Positions 23,301-38,300 of a stretch of 64,000 nt of DNA are shown here, piece by piece; position 1 is the first letter of the stretch, and every line of letters starts with the position of its first letter. A program made the translations under genes and the position numbers. Source of the stretch: Nematostella vectensis. Its lineage: Eukaryota > Cnidaria > Anthozoa > Actiniaria > Edwardsiidae. Where the stretch lies: assembly GCF_932526225.1 (NCBI RefSeq), contig NC_064048.1, positions 6,864,627-6,928,626 on the forward strand. Direction: 5' to 3'. Below the pieces are notes generated by a model, which made no database searches, was not told where the DNA came from, and saw nothing but the letters and a program-made list of their open reading frames with translations.

Positions 23301-26300
23301 TATCTTATCCTTACGAACTTGTTCTAGCTCCTCCCTAACCGCATCCGCATCGAGGTCATCCTCATCATTTTTACCCTTCTTCTTTAGTAACTGTCTTAGC
23401 TTCCTTTTCAATTTTTCGTTCATAGATTGTGTGGACTCCAGCTCGGTGTTGGCTGAGTTCAGTTGGATCTTCAAAGCGTTCAACTCTTCGACCATATGGT
23501 CTTCTTTCTGATGCGATTGTTGGAGCTGGCGCTCAAGCACTGGTTCTGCTTCGGTCTTGGCTTGATTGTCAAGATCCGTGTTTTTCTGCTTGAGGCTTAG
23601 CAACTCTTCTTGAAGTTGAATCAATTGAAGCTCCAAACCTGGGCCTGCTTTAGCTTGTGTTTCTAGATCCATGTTTTTCTGCTGGAGAATTTGTAGATGT
23701 TTTTGAAGCTCAATCAATTGCTGTGTCGTCTGTTCAGAGGTATCTTCATTTGGCGACAAAATAGTCAGTTTAGTCAATTCATCCTTCAGGGCTTCATTTT
23801 CTATTTTATTTTTCTTGAACTCTTCTTCCATTTTACTTAGCAGTTGACTCAAATCTTCCATCTTTGTGCCCTCAGCTTCCAGAAGCCTTTCAAGCTCTTC
23901 TTTCTCATAAGTAAGATTATCTTTCTCCCTTTGATTGTTCGAAAGCTGTTCTTTCAATTCAGCTACCTTCTCTTCCAACTCTTTCCTAACCTCAAGTAAT
24001 TTATCTACTAATTCCTCCAGCTCCTGTCGGCTGGATTCTAACCCTCTGATGTTCTCAGTAAGGTCCGAAACTCTCTGCTGTAATACACCAAGCATTTCTT
24101 CCTTCTCAGACAAAATTTGATCCTTCTCTCTTTTCTCATTTTTCAAAGCCTCTTCTGACTCAGCCAAGCTTGTAAGCCTCCCTCCTTCATCTTTAAGAAG
24201 AGATTTCTTTTGACTATTGTCTGCCTCGAGGGACTCGCACAATGCCTCCAGCTCCTCAATTCTACTGGTGTTTTCATTCAACGTGTCCTCCTTCTCGGCA
24301 AGTGCGAGCTCCATTTTAACACTCTCTTTATTGGCCTTCTTCAGTTGTTTCTCAAGATCTTGAATGGCTTCCTCTTGTTCGCTGGATAAAGATTCAATCT
24401 TCTGAGATAACTTTGCGCACTGGTGCTCGTATTCGGCGCTTATTCTTTGTATTTCGTCAGAGTGACGCTGTCTTTGGGATTCTATAGCTTGCTCCATCTG
24501 CTTTAGTTGCTCTTTCAAGGTAACCTTAGTGAAAAATTTACATTGGTTAAAGAATGTCGATAAACGAGTAATATTAGATACATTTGCAAGTAAACGTTAG
24601 AACATAGTAAGTAGATTCTAACTATGGTTAGAATGACGTCTGGTACGTCATTAAACACTTTATTGGCTATTTTTTATTGAAAATATATCAGGTAAGCGCT
24701 TGAAACCGAGGAAAAGTGTACATTTGTGCGAGCTACAAAATTTGGAGACATTGGGTCTGATTTTTTTCAATCAGCACAATCATAGAACTTGAATTTGCCT
24801 TTTTGGCTATTCAAGAAAAGAGTTCATTGTCACGATTACCGAATCGCTACACAAAACCCAGCTCGAAATAAAAGGAAAACTTTGGGACTTTGCTGCTGTA
24901 ATATGCTGAATTTCAAAGAGGAATTAGCATGGTCGAGTCGAAGACATAAAGCGTACAAGGAAGCAACCACGCAGCTAATTTTCAACGATGTGACCTGGTT
25001 AACAGATTGAATTGTCAACGTCTATATGAACATTTGGTAACATACCTTGTCTTCATTGGCGTTTCTTAGTTCAGATACCAGCGACTCGTTTGTTGCCCTC
25101 GCTTCCCTCAGTTCGGATACAGAGCTTTCCCCGCCCTGCTGTAGATCTTGAATTACCGCATCTTTTTGTGTGATCAAAACCTCGAACTCCCGTCGAAGCC
25201 CCTCACTCAACTCTTCCTTCCCTTTTTCTGAGTCAGCCAACAGTCTATTAAACATTTCTTCCTTTTCAAGATACGTTTTCTCAATCGTCTCCTCGAGCTC
25301 CCGGATTTTGCTATCATAGCGAGTCTGAACTTCTCCTATAACTGCTTTCGATCTGTCTTCCATTTCTCCCCGCTCTTTTCGCATTTCTTCAATTCGGATC
25401 CTGAGGTTGTCCACCACACTATCCTTTTCATGTATGATCGAATCGAATTCATTTTTTACCCGTTGTAGCTCGGTGCTGTTCTTTGACAATTCCCGCTCTA
25501 GTTCATAATTTGTTTTTCTGGAATCGTCTAGAATCTTCTTTAAATTCTGAACGGTGGTGTCCTTCTCTTCAAAAGCTTTTTCAAAGTCCTGACGAAGCTT
25601 CTTACAAACGTCACCTTTATCTCTCAAAACCTTTTCAACCTCACTATCAAAACGCTTTTGCATTTTATCTTTTTCAACCTTCAATTTCTCAAGATCGTAC
25701 TGCAGTTGATCCCGCTCACGCTTGGATTCAAATAAACTGGCTTCTAATTCGTCGCGAATCTCTTCCAATGTCTTTTTCTCCTCGTGCAGGGATGACGCTC
25801 TTGTGAACAGCTCAGCTTTGGATCTTTCCAGCTCGTCCTTCCAAGTCATATCTTCGTTCACTTTTTCCTCTATCGCTCCTTGAAGCTGTTCGCAAACCTT
25901 AGATTTCTCCACTAATGTTCTCTCCATCTCGAGGAACGTAATGTGAGAAGAACGCTGTATCTCGTCTCGATCTCTCATAGCACTTTCTAAATCACCTCTT
26001 AGCCCTTGGCAAATGTTATCAAACTCTTCTTTCACGATCTCGCGAATCCTGTCTTTCTCTTCTAGTATTTGTTCCTTCTCACGCTGTACCACTTCTAGCT
26101 CGAGCTTTAACCTCTCAATCTCGTCCTGGCTGTGCGCTTCGTTTAGGTACTCCCCAGGTGATGCAGCAACCATTCGTTCAGTGTCCATTGCTTTGATCTT
26201 TTCTTCAATTTTAGAACCCTCAGCTCGCGTATCTAAGTCACTCACCAAGCTATCCTTCTCAGCTCGCAAACATTCCATCTCTTCTCTTAAAGAAGACAAA

Positions 26301-29300
26301 ACATCATCTTTGTCCTTCAAGGCTTCCTCAAATTCTTGTCTGAGCTTTGTGCAAATCTCATGTTTTTCAGAAGAAATCTTTTCTATTTCCGCTTTCATTT
26401 TTTCTTTCTCTTCGCGCGTGGATTTGATGTTGTTCTTCAACCTGATTTTAATTTTCTCAAAGTTCTTCTTGGCTTTGTCGAGTTCTAAGGAGAGGGACTC
26501 CTTAGTTGTAGTTGCTTCATCAAACTCACTCTGCAATATTCAATTAAAAGCATGTTTTTCAAAGCAGAAAGCAGAATAATTGTCATATTTATGTCTTAAT
26601 TATTATGTTTGTTTTGACTTATTCTCAGATTTGACTAATAGTAATCACCCCCGCCTTTCCCTAACTCTTATTATATGTCTTAAGTCATTCTTCATCCGAT
26701 TTGATCAATAGTGATCAATAGTACAGCAGGATACAATACGTATACGATAAAATGGTCTGCGTTGCTAATGTTATGTTCCACTATAGGCAAGTTCTTAAAT
26801 CCCTACCGGAATTGAATGTGTTTAAAAAACATTACATCATCTTCCATATTTAGAATGCAAAAGTAACACCATTGAGAGGTATACACACAACATACTACCA
26901 TGGCCTTTTTTCTAACCTTGATTTCTCCCATCTCGCCTAGCGAGGAAGTCCTCTCGTGGCTTATGGTCTCTAACTGGGCCTCTAGCTCAGCGTATTTAGC
27001 AGTCATGTCCATTAAACTAGAGTCTAATTCGGCTTTCTCTTCCCTAAAGCTCTCCGCGAGGTCTTCTTTTTCTTGGATAACTTTCTCTAGGTCCAGCTTT
27101 AGTTCCTCTTCAGTATTCTTGACATCCTCCTTCATAGACTGAAGCTGGTTGTCTTTTTGGCTCAACTGTCTCTGAAGCTGTTCGTTTTTTGATCTTAGAT
27201 CATCAAGGATATCGTTCAAGTCCCTGGACGCTGATTCGTAAAACTGTTTTGCTGCTTCTAATTGCGACTTAAGTAATTCCTCACCCTCGTTTGCTGACTC
27301 TAACATCGCTTCTCGCTCTTGAAGTTTAGCTTTTAGCTCTTCAATATTTTTATCTTTTGCATCTCTGACTGACTGAACATCTAGTTCTTTTTCTTGAAGT
27401 TTAGCTTCTAGTTCTTCGATCATTCTTTCCTTTTCTTGAACATTGTCGTCAAGCTCACTTCCCAGTCGCTTAATAATTTCTTCCTTTTCTCGTAAATATG
27501 ACTGTTCCAACTCTTTCATTGTCGTCTCAAACTCAGCTCTTAACACGGCTAAGTCGTTGCTCTTTTCAACAAGAGCAGTATTCAGTTTATCTGACGTCTC
27601 CTTTGCCTCGTTCCTTTCTTCCTTCAATTTCTTCTTCAGTTGCTGAATAAACCGATCTTTCTCGGACAAGGTATTCATCAAGTCTTCTTTCTGCGAGTTT
27701 GGCAGAGCAGACTTAAGTCTGAGATCCAGTTCTAGCTTTTCTGTCTGAGTTCTTTCCAAGTCAAGTTTCAGATTCTCTGCTGCATGAAGGGCTTCTTGTA
27801 ATCGCAAATTAACTTCATCGTTCTTCTGTCTTTCACCTTTACACTCGTCCTTAAGATTATTCAATTCTTCCTCCTTTGCAGAATAACTGTGCCTCAATTC
27901 ATTATTTGCAAACTCCAGTTCTTTTAACTGCTCGACTTCAGATACCAGTTTCTCAAGTTCAAAAGCCAGCTCCTCTTTTAAAGCAATCTCATTCGATAGT
28001 CTCTCATTTAACTCATTAATCGCTTTCTTGTGCTCTTTCACGGTGTTTCCCAGTTTCTCTTTATGCTCAATATTTAGCTTCTTATTCAGTTCAATCTTTT
28101 CTCGGATCTTGTCCTTCAGTCTAGCTATCACCGAATCTTTATGAAACCTTAACTCATCATATTTCTTAGAGAGGTCTTCTCGAATTTGCTGCTTTTCTGC
28201 TTCCTTTTCTGCAGTCACTTCTTCAAGCTTGTGTCGGAGTGTCTCAAGCTCTTCGTTAAAATTAGCATCGGGTGCACAATCTTGCAATTGTTCCTCTTGA
28301 ACGGAATGCTGGATAGTTTCTATTGCTTCCTCCTTAGAAGAAGCAACTTGTAATTCGCTTCGAGCCTTTTTCTCCTCAACAAACACTTCCCTAGGAATCG
28401 TGTCATCTTGACCTTGTGAACGCAGATTAAGAAGTTCATTTGTAAGATTTCCAATTTCTTCCGCAAGGGTTTCATTTTGAAGAGATTTCTCAGCAATCGC
28501 TTGCTTGAAACCAACTTCGGCTTTCTCTCTTTCCTCGAAATAATCCTTAAGCTGCTGTTTACAGTCTTCTAGCTCCTTCTCGAGAATTCTACGGAACTCA
28601 ACCTCCTTCTCAATGGCTGAATTATACATCACTCGCTCCCCTTCCCATTCGGCGTTTTCTACCTCGAAATGGCGCAAAGCACTGACTGTTTCCTGTGCCA
28701 TGATCAGTTCAATATCTCTTTGCTCCAATAACTCAGTCTTGGCATCCAGCAGTTCCTGTTTGCTCTTGATCTCAGATCGAAGGTGATCCACTTCCTCTCT
28801 GGAGTTTTCTAGTTCATTTCTTGTGCTACTTTCCGAAAAAATAGTTTCAGCTATTTTTGACTCTAGCTCTTCCACTTGAGAGTTAAGATTTTCTATTTCC
28901 TCGGCCTTTCTATTGAGTAACTCGTACAACTCATTTTCTTCCTCTTTTCGTTGTAACTCATTACTTAGCCTCGACTTCAGCTCTTCGGTTTCCGCTGCCT
29001 TTAAATTTAATTCTTCGTTTGTCTCAAGAAGTTTTTCAGAAAGCGACTCTTTCTGGCGTTCCAAGTCTAACATTGCATCCTTCGATGCTGATAGCTCCTC
29101 AAACTCTGCAGCCTTCTTGGCTGTCAACTCATTCAGCTCTGATCTTATTTCTTGAGACACCTCTCTTTCCTTTTCAGCCTCGGCTACAGCCTCCTCGACG
29201 GCCTTGGAAAGACTGACGTTTTCCTCCTTCAGGATGATACAGTCTTGCTGGAATTGGCTTATTTCGGATGCCTGCTCCCGGAATCTTTCCTTAAGCTCCT

Positions 29301-32300
29301 TCAGTTGTTGCGAATCCATGTCTTTGCTTAGTAAATCCTCTTTTAATAAAGCAATTTCTAAGAAATGAGATTCCACGATTTTATTTAAGTTGGCCAACTC
29401 TTCATTAAGCCCTTCAGTGTTTCTATTCAGCACTTCTCTCTCACTCTGTAACTGTTGCATCGCCTGTTCTTTACTTTCGTACTCCATTTTCTTTTGTTCA
29501 GCCTCACTACGAAGTGAATCCATTTCCTCCTTCATAGTGCTGTTTTCTTTAACAAGAGCTTCGTATTTCTTTTTCAGGTTTTGAGCTCTCTTTTTCCATG
29601 TTCCAATCTCGGCCTCGTGTTTCTCCTGGATTCCCTCAAACTCCGCTTTCATTTCCTCCGCCTTACTGTTGACTTCATGGAAGCTGATTTCAAGAGCACT
29701 GCAGTTAGAGTCTCTTTCATCAAGACAGGCCTGTAGGGCGCTGAGTTCCCTCTCCTTTTCGTCTAATCGCTCTAAAAGCTGCTGTTCAAGCTCTGCGGTT
29801 TTCTCTGTCGATGCTTTAAGTTCGCCTTTTAAGGCTGCAATCTGCTCCGTTTGAACCTCAAAACTTTCGTTCATCATTTCAATCTGAGCATCTTTGCTCT
29901 TTATTAAGTTTTCTTTTTCTTCGATCAGCCCTTTTGTTTCCTTCAATGCATCGTCAACACCGCCTGTCGCATTAGCGACACTCTGGAGTGTTCCAAGCTC
30001 TGTCTGAGCCATGCCTAGTTCTTGAATCTTCAAGTTAAGATTTTCGTTGAGGATTTCTAGCTGTTCCGTCAGTAGGTTCTTTTTCGTCTCTAGATCATCG
30101 ATTCTCCCTCGTGCAGACCCAAGCTCGTGTTCTAGTGACTCCTTTTCGTTCTTGAGTGTAGCCATCAGCCCTTCCAAATCGGATAATCTTTTCCTTAATT
30201 GACTTCTCTCGAGATCAGCATACTCAGACGAAGACAACAACTTCACATGCTCCTCTCGCAGTTCTTCAAGCTCTTCAGTTGCTTGGCTCAGCTCATTCCC
30301 CTGCTCCCTGAATTGCTTCTTTAACTGTGCTAGCTGCAAAGCATCCCGTTGTTTGCTCTGTAGCTCATCTCTTAAAGATTGAACTTCAGTAACGCTGGTA
30401 GTCAAGGCCTCATTAAGATCTTTGTGTGATCTCTCTAGCTCTTCTTTCTCTTTCAGGATAGCCTGATAGCTGTTATCCATCCCCTGTTCATTGTCCTTTA
30501 ACTCATCTCTTAAACACTGAACCTCAGTAGCGCGAGCAGCAAGGGCGTCGCTTAGCTCTTTGTGCGAACTCTCTAGTTCTCCCTTTTCTTTCAGGGTAGC
30601 TTCGTACTTCTTCTTCAATGCCTGTGCTCGCTTTTTCCACGTAGCAACCTCCGCCTCATGCTTAACGAGCTCTTGATCAAGTTCACTTTTAACTTCCTCC
30701 GCCTTGGTATTTGCTTCGAGGCAGCTCGTTTCCATTACCGTGAAGCTCTGATTTCGTTCATTTAAGCTCGCCTCAAGTAGACTAATTTCGTTTTCCTTCT
30801 CTCCTAGCATCTGCTGAAGAGAGGAATACTCTTCCGCAAATGAGTTACGGAGTGTATTTAACTCATCTTTTGATGCCTTCAGGTGACCCAACTCCTCTTC
30901 TAGTGCTCGTATTCGCTCTGCAGAGACATTGACGATGTCATTTAAAGACGACACTTGCTCTAGGCCTTTCTTCTCAGTCACTTGGAGGCGTTTCGTCAAA
31001 CTGGAAATCTCTTCGTCTTTAGTTAAGGCACTTGACTGCAGCTCAGCAAGTTGTTTAGATACATTCTCCAGACTTGAAACCCGTGAGTTCAACTCTTCCT
31101 TTAACAAAACTAGCTGGTCTTCAAGCTCAGTTGTTTTGGCTATAAATGACAGTTCATTGCTTGCTTGTTTTCCCAACTCGTCTTTGAGCCGAACAACCTC
31201 ACGACCAAGCTCTTGGGACATTTCTGTTAGGTCTTTCTCGATCTTTCTTTTCTCATTAAGGGCGTCTTTCAGTTGATTTACTTCAGCTTGTCTTGTCTGT
31301 ACTTCACTTAAATCTGCTATTAATGCCTCTTTTTCCAATAGTAATCCTTGGGCTTCATCAAGGGATTCCTTCAACTTTATTGTTTCTGTAGCCAAAGCTT
31401 CCGCGTTAGCTTTTTCAGCCTCGAGTTCTCCACGTAGTGCTAGAATACTTGTTTCTTTCTCGGATAATAATCCTTGTATTCCAGCAATCTTAGGGTCAGA
31501 TTCTTGTAAAGCACCTTGAAGTCGATCGCGCTCGTCCGCCAAAGCCTTGATACCTTCTTCCTTTTCTCCAAGTAGTTTCTCTAGCTGCTCAACCTTTTCA
31601 ATATATTGCTGATTTTCTTGGAGCTCTTCTAGCGTCTCTTCAGCTTGAATAAGCGAAGCCTCCTTAACCTGCAACGTCTGCTCCATCACCGTACTGATGG
31701 ACAGACTCTCTTGTAACTCTTTCTTATACTGCTCCAGCTCCTGCTGCATGTTCTTCACCTTCGAATTCAGAACACCGATCGTCTTGTCCCTCTGTTCAAG
31801 CACATTGGCAATCTCAAGGGCCTTCTCTTCGACATCCCTTATCCAAGCACTCTTCTCCTCATTCTCACGATTCGATTCCTCAATCTTATTTTCCAACTCC
31901 TTCTCCAGATCTAAAAGAGTAGAGTCTCTCTTTTCTAAAACAATTTTGTACTCATTAATCGACCCTTCAAGCTGGGTTATATGCCGCCCCTTCTCGTCTA
32001 CCTGTGCGCGGAGCTGCTCAGCCAATTGGGCTTTCTCTTCAAGCTGTATCTTAAGAGCGTCAAGCTTCAGTTTCAAATCACCAGCAGCGCTAGATGCTTC
32101 ATCTCCTTTCTCTTCAAGGGCATCCACTAAAGCTTCTTCCTTCTGTTGTAGCTCCCTTATGACGCTATTTCTTTCCTCAATTTCCTGTCCGTACTCATGA
32201 GCTCTTTCCTCTATCATCTGTTCTAGTTCTTTTACCCTGGTATCCCGATCGGTAAATAGGTTTGTTAACTCGTCGACGATTCTTTCTTTTACCGAAGTCA

Positions 32301-35300
32301 TTTCCTCCAGCTCTTCGTCACGATTTGATAGCTGCCTCTTTAGATGTTCAACCTCGCTAGTTTTCTCGGTACATGATTTATTCAAAACGGAAACTTCTGA
32401 CTCCATTTCTGATAGCTGCTCAAGCAAAGAGCTTAGCTTTTTCTCAAACTCCTCCTTTTCTGACTGCAATGTGTTTTTGAATCTCAAAAGTTCCCCCTCG
32501 GATATTGAAACAGCAGATTTAAGATTCTCATGTTCTTTCTGCACATCTGCTAAGTCTTGCTTAATCGTGTCTCTTTGTTTTTCAAGATCCAAACACTTCT
32601 GTTGCAGCCCTTCATTTTCGGATTTCAGTTCTTCCCCAACGCGTGATAAGTCCATCAGCTTCTCCTCAAGCTCGTTGTTTAAAGCTTGAAGTTCAGAAAG
32701 TCGTGCCTGTAAGGAGGCGTTCACTTCATCCAGATCCTTCGCCGTGTTTTCAGCAACAGCAAGCTTATCTGTAAGCTCTGCCTCCCTTGCTTGCAGCTCT
32801 AACAGCCGCTTCTTCAAACCTTCAAACTCTGCATTTTTCTCCTCTTCAGCGGAAGACATCTCTGTCAAACTTGACTGCAAATGAGTTTCTATATCTATTT
32901 TTTCTTTCTTAAGGTTTTCGATGGTCTCCTTGAGTGTACATATCTCGAGGTCCCTTTGTTTAATAGCGTCAGCAGTTGCCTTGTCCAGCTGTTCGAGGCG
33001 AGAGTCCAGTTCCTCGGCACGCTTTTTACGTTGCTGCAGACTCTTCGTTGCTTTCTCGAGCTGTGCATTTCTTTCCTCGAGTTTATCGTTTAGAGCGGAG
33101 ATACTAGCATCTTTCAGTACCAGTAGATGCTGTGGAGAAAGGACAAGAATAGGTACTCATTATTTCCTTGTTTGGTATAACTGACGTAACTTTTACTGAA
33201 GACTTGATGTGTTTTAGGCGCGACTCTACCAGACTACCCATCAAAATAGAAAAAAAAAGAGATCGGCTAAAGTCATAATTTATACAACAGAACTTAAATA
33301 GAGAAGGGAGATTTTTATGCACCAGGATTTCGGGTTACTGTCCTACCCTCATGCATTCTTCTTGTTACTTTTTACAGGGCACAAAACTATCTTGATTTAT
33401 CTCGGAGATGTCAGACATCCTCCTCTCCATCATGCGTGTCTCCCTTTGGCGTAATGGTACTAACCTGTGCTTGTGAGTAGTCATTCTCTTTTGCGGCTAC
33501 TTTGTCGCCAAACAGCACTAGTTCATCTTCATTCTGCCTGATTTGATCTTGGAGTTCTGTGATCGTCTGATCCTTATTCTCAAGCTCGTGCTGGACGTTG
33601 ATTATCAGCTTTTCTTTACCTTGCAATGTAGACCTGCAGTGAAATACATTTAATGGATTTCAAGAATTTGTAAGTCAATTGAATTGACGATGCCACGGAT
33701 CAATCACAAAGTCACTAACAGAAATCAAAATCCTATAAGACAACCGTTACCATATAAAAAAAAAGCAATGCCACACCACGAAAGCATTAGCTTTAAAGGA
33801 AAATATTTCCTCGTTAGGAAAACTGACCTAATTCCCAAATCATTACATTACAAGGAACACATTACTTTACAAAAAAAAAAATACTCCACAAGAAATGAAC
33901 ACCTTTTGTCACTATAAGGAACACATTATCATTTAAGGAACACGATACCATACAAGGATATCTTCTCCCTTATAAGAAACACATTACTCTATAAGGAAAT
34001 GATACCATACAAGACATTACCGTGTTGTAAGAAAATATCTTATCATACCTAATAAGGAACAGGTTCTGCTGAAGCTGTGCGATCCGGCCTTCCAGATACT
34101 CCGCATGCTTCTCGCTCTGTTCAAGCTGCTCGTCAAGCTTCCTGAGGTACTCGCCATTCTCCTGCTCCTTGGAGTCCAGCGTGCTCTGGAGTTCAGAGAG
34201 CATGGACTGTAGAGGAGATTGGACAAGTGGCAACGTATGAATGAGCGAGGCGACAGATGGCAGTGCATTTACATAACACTTAGTTACGCTTATATCCAGA
34301 CTTAGCCAATAGGGTGATTTAGATCCCCGACGCCGGCTAGAGGACGCCGCCTCCCGCACGTTCGATTCCGCGCGCACGCTAATTTTTGCCGGCGTCCTGT
34401 CCAGAAGAGGACGTGAAAAAGCATGAAATGCCGTCCTGAACAGGACGCGACGCAGGCAAGAAAAGCATGCGCGCGCAAACGTGCGCGAGGCGGCGTCTTC
34501 TTGCCGGCGTCGTGGATCTAAATCACCCTAATACGAAAAAAAAAATACCAGTACTGCAATCACATATACAAACACAACAAACTCAAGTGAGCTTTGCTTG
34601 ATCACTAAGATTAATTAGATGATTATGTCATAGCTAAACCAATGCCGAACCTTAACTACCACCACCACATCAGGCAAAGATGCACGCACAACAACTTGAC
34701 TAAGTTTTGTTTAGCCACAGGTTCAGTTAATACTCAAAGCAAAAACAAACAAACAAATAAATAAACAAAAATTCAAAGACAGCGGGAATACCAAAAGGAA
34801 TTGAAATTAATTAACTTGATCTATTATAGCAATTACTCTTACTTTTACCAGGTCTCCGACATTAAACCACCATTGGTAATTCTAATAAAAACCTTCACTA
34901 AAAATGCTGTCAACAATATACGGCACGAGTAACAACATGCAGCAAACACATTAGAGACTCATTTTGTTATCATTATTATAATATTATTACCATTAGGTTT
35001 ATAAGATATTTACATTAACACGTATAGAGTAACGTATGGTGTGCGAATGGGTGGATTAATGTATGCGCGGTTCTACAACAAGAATCAGGGGTAGAATAAG
35101 AAGATTATAAGTGACATAAGAAGAAGCATTCGAGATTGCTGATAATCCAAATATTTTACAGGCATGCAATTGTATTAAATTTTCCATTAAATTGGAGCAG
35201 TTAAAGTGCGGGACATCAGAGCTCTGTACCACAAAAGGACATCAATTACAGAATTACGGAATTGCCCCATCGGGAAGTGTTTTTAAATGCTAAATCCATA

Positions 35301-38300
35301 CAATCTAAAAAAAATCCCCTGGAAGGCCTTTTCCTAATGCACAATATTATTTGATCGTAGCTAAAAACACATACCACGGGGCTAATTGAAAACCCCACAC
35401 TGGAGCATACTGTTTCAATAGGCGACTTGCACTAAGAATCACGTGACTTATGGGGTGACAAACTCGTGCTCACAACGGCTTTTGGCGACATAAGAACAAC
35501 AAGTAACTTATTCGGAATTTACGAATCAGTCAGAACGTTTATAACTTCGGAAACAGCCTATATTCACTATTTTTTTTTGTGTGTGTGTGTGGTGGGGTGC
35601 TTTCTCTGACGACTACAGCCTTTTCTGTGTTTATTTTGACGTTAGTTTTCCACTAAAAACGTGAATTTTTAATGCATTCGCCTTCTACCTCAAGAGGAGC
35701 TTTTAAAAGAGTTTTTGATACTGATATTACGTACCTGGTTGCTGCTAAGTATCTCCTGTAGCTGCTCCTCCAGTTTAGCTTTCTCAGCCCCTGTCTGCAA
35801 GCATTCGTTGGTAACCTCATCTAACCTTACGTTCAAGCTTTCAATCTCGGTCGAGGGTGGCACCTTCTCTATCGCGTTAGATTCTTGCATCGAGGCTACT
35901 TGTGCTTCTATTGAAGCTATAAAAAGACAGATGATTGTTAGTAAAGAATGAGCGGCGAATTACTTTGAATGCAACAATAATGCCCCTTTAGTAATGTGGC
36001 CAGATAGACATGACGGAAAAACATGATGTGACGCTTTAAATAAGCCCATTTTACACCGAATCAAGTGCGAGGTTTTTTAAATTAATGCGACTTTTTGTAA
36101 AGTGTCATTGAAATTTGAGCTTTTCGACCCTGAAACGGTACACAGGGCAATGATGATCAAGGAAAAATTATCTTAAAAAGCCAAAATCTGGTTATGTGCA
36201 CTTCGGCCTCACGTTATTTGTGTTTTGAAAATCAGTCCGTAATACGATGAACCTATAGCCATTGTAATAAATTGTGTCTTCTCTCTCTATCTGGAATTGC
36301 GCGTTTTCCAGGTTTTTCCGTCATGTCGGCCAGATACTGACACTAAAGGCCCCACCCTTTATGTTGGTATGTTTTAACATGCACACAATATCCCGTTGAT
36401 GCAGCCAAACACTGACAAGAAAAACACGCTCCACCCCGTTGCTATATAATTACACGTTTGTTAGCAAGATTATAACAGGGCACTACCAGTTCTCTTCACA
36501 AAACAACTGAGGCATCTACTAAACCAGCACACATACTCTGTAAAGCAACATTCACTTATTTTGTGCTGCTTATGATTATTTCAACGCCGTTTTCACGCAT
36601 CTTTTTTATAAAACCATGCTTATCCCTAAACATGCTTATCCCTATGTGAATCAATACAAAAGGCCCAAATAGTCGTGTTTGTGAACCAGAAGAAAAAATA
36701 CAATACACCAAAAACTGGTATTCCATTCTGCAAGATTTTCGTCTTTAACGAGACTTCTTCATGCGCTGAAGAAGTCTTATCCATATGTACATGCAGATGC
36801 CCCATAAAACTGACCATAAAAAGTCACCTTTGTTATCGATGTCAATATTGGAAGACCAATTCAAAAGTAATGCAAAAGTAAGATGATCTCATCTATTCAC
36901 GGTCATCATGATCCTCAGATTGACCACCAAGGTTACATTGAGTACATACCCCTTGTGTGTTCTGTATCAAGTAACTGTTGCCGGAGTGAAGCGTTCTCTT
37001 CCCTTAGATTCCCAGCTTCAGCCAGCTGCAGGTTTAGCCTATCAATATCACTGGACAAGGACCGAACCTCTTCACTTTGCTGCTGCACCGTGGCTTGGGT
37101 ATCTTGTAGGAGCTTTTCAGCCTCAAGCTTGGCCTGACCAACATCTTGCAAGCGTGACCTAGATACGAGTAAGAGAAAATGTCAGATCACTTAACCTATC
37201 TGTATTTTATAAACTGATGAGTTAACATCAGTAGCAGTGTTGCTGTCGCGCTTTAGGACTAGCACACCATTAAGCCCTGGCCAAATGAAACGCAAGTCCA
37301 AGCAAGTTGTCGCAAGTTTTGACTTGCGCTAACCTGCGTTAAAGTGCCCAAACGAAACGCAAGTTTTGATGCCAGTTGTCAGTTTTGAGCTCCCGCACGT
37401 GCTGCTGACGTCACCACCACTGGCGGGCGCTGCCCACGAAAAAAAAAAAAAAAACAGGTACAAACAGCCAAAAATTGGTATAAAATTAAATAAATTGTCC
37501 CAAAAATACAAAAATTAGAGGCAAATAGTCTGAGATATCCTTTTACTTTATAATATCGCCAGAAATTGAGAAAGTTTGAGATGAAAAATGTTTGATTTTA
37601 TTGCGAGGACTTCTTTCACTTGCATTGGGTGGCAAAACGAGAAGAAAGTGAATGCAGGTTAACAAACTAGCGTTAAAAATTTGAACATGTTTAAATTCGA
37701 CGCCAGCAGCATACCCAGGATTGGCTGGGGCGGGGGGAGTAATAGGAATCATATGGAAAAAGCATAGAATCTGAAGATTCCTTAATAAGAAATGACCACT
37801 TTTGGTCGCCAAGGGGGGTGCGCGCGCACCTTGCGCACCCTGCCCCCCCACACCCCCCCCCCCCTGTGTACACGCCTGGACGCAAGTCAATGCAAGTTGG
37901 TGGCCAAACAAAACTTAAGTTGTAACAAGTAGCAAAACATGCGACAGCTTGCGCTGACTTGCGTTTCGTTTGACCACGGCTTTAGCCTTCTGACCTGAGT
38001 GTCTCCACTTCCTCGTGCAGCTCCTCTATGGTGGTGTGCATCGTCTCTTCCAAGGCCTGTCTAGCCTGTTCGGCATCCTCGTCAGAGCTGATCTCCTCGT
38101 TTTTCTTGTGTTGTTTCTCACGCTCAGCCTCTAGCATCTCCTCCAGCTCTTCAACGCGCCCCTGCAGGTTCTTCCGTTCCTGTACACAAAAAGTGCTGCG
38201 TGAGCAAGGAAGAATAATATTATTACCGAAAAAGAAGAGGCAGCAAACTTTATAGGGAGATTCATCCGCTCTTGAACTAAGAGATTATACGGAGATCCAT

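Noticed and set aside
20444..24120. Many plus-strand frames of 60-120 codons rich in Ser, Leu and Phe
   Set aside because: They are antisense shadows of the Glu/Lys/Leu-rich golgin exon 18 on the minus strand.
26013..32689. Plus-strand Ser/Phe-rich frames up to 188 codons
   Set aside because: Antisense shadows of golgin exons 16 and 17, with no independent start or domain.
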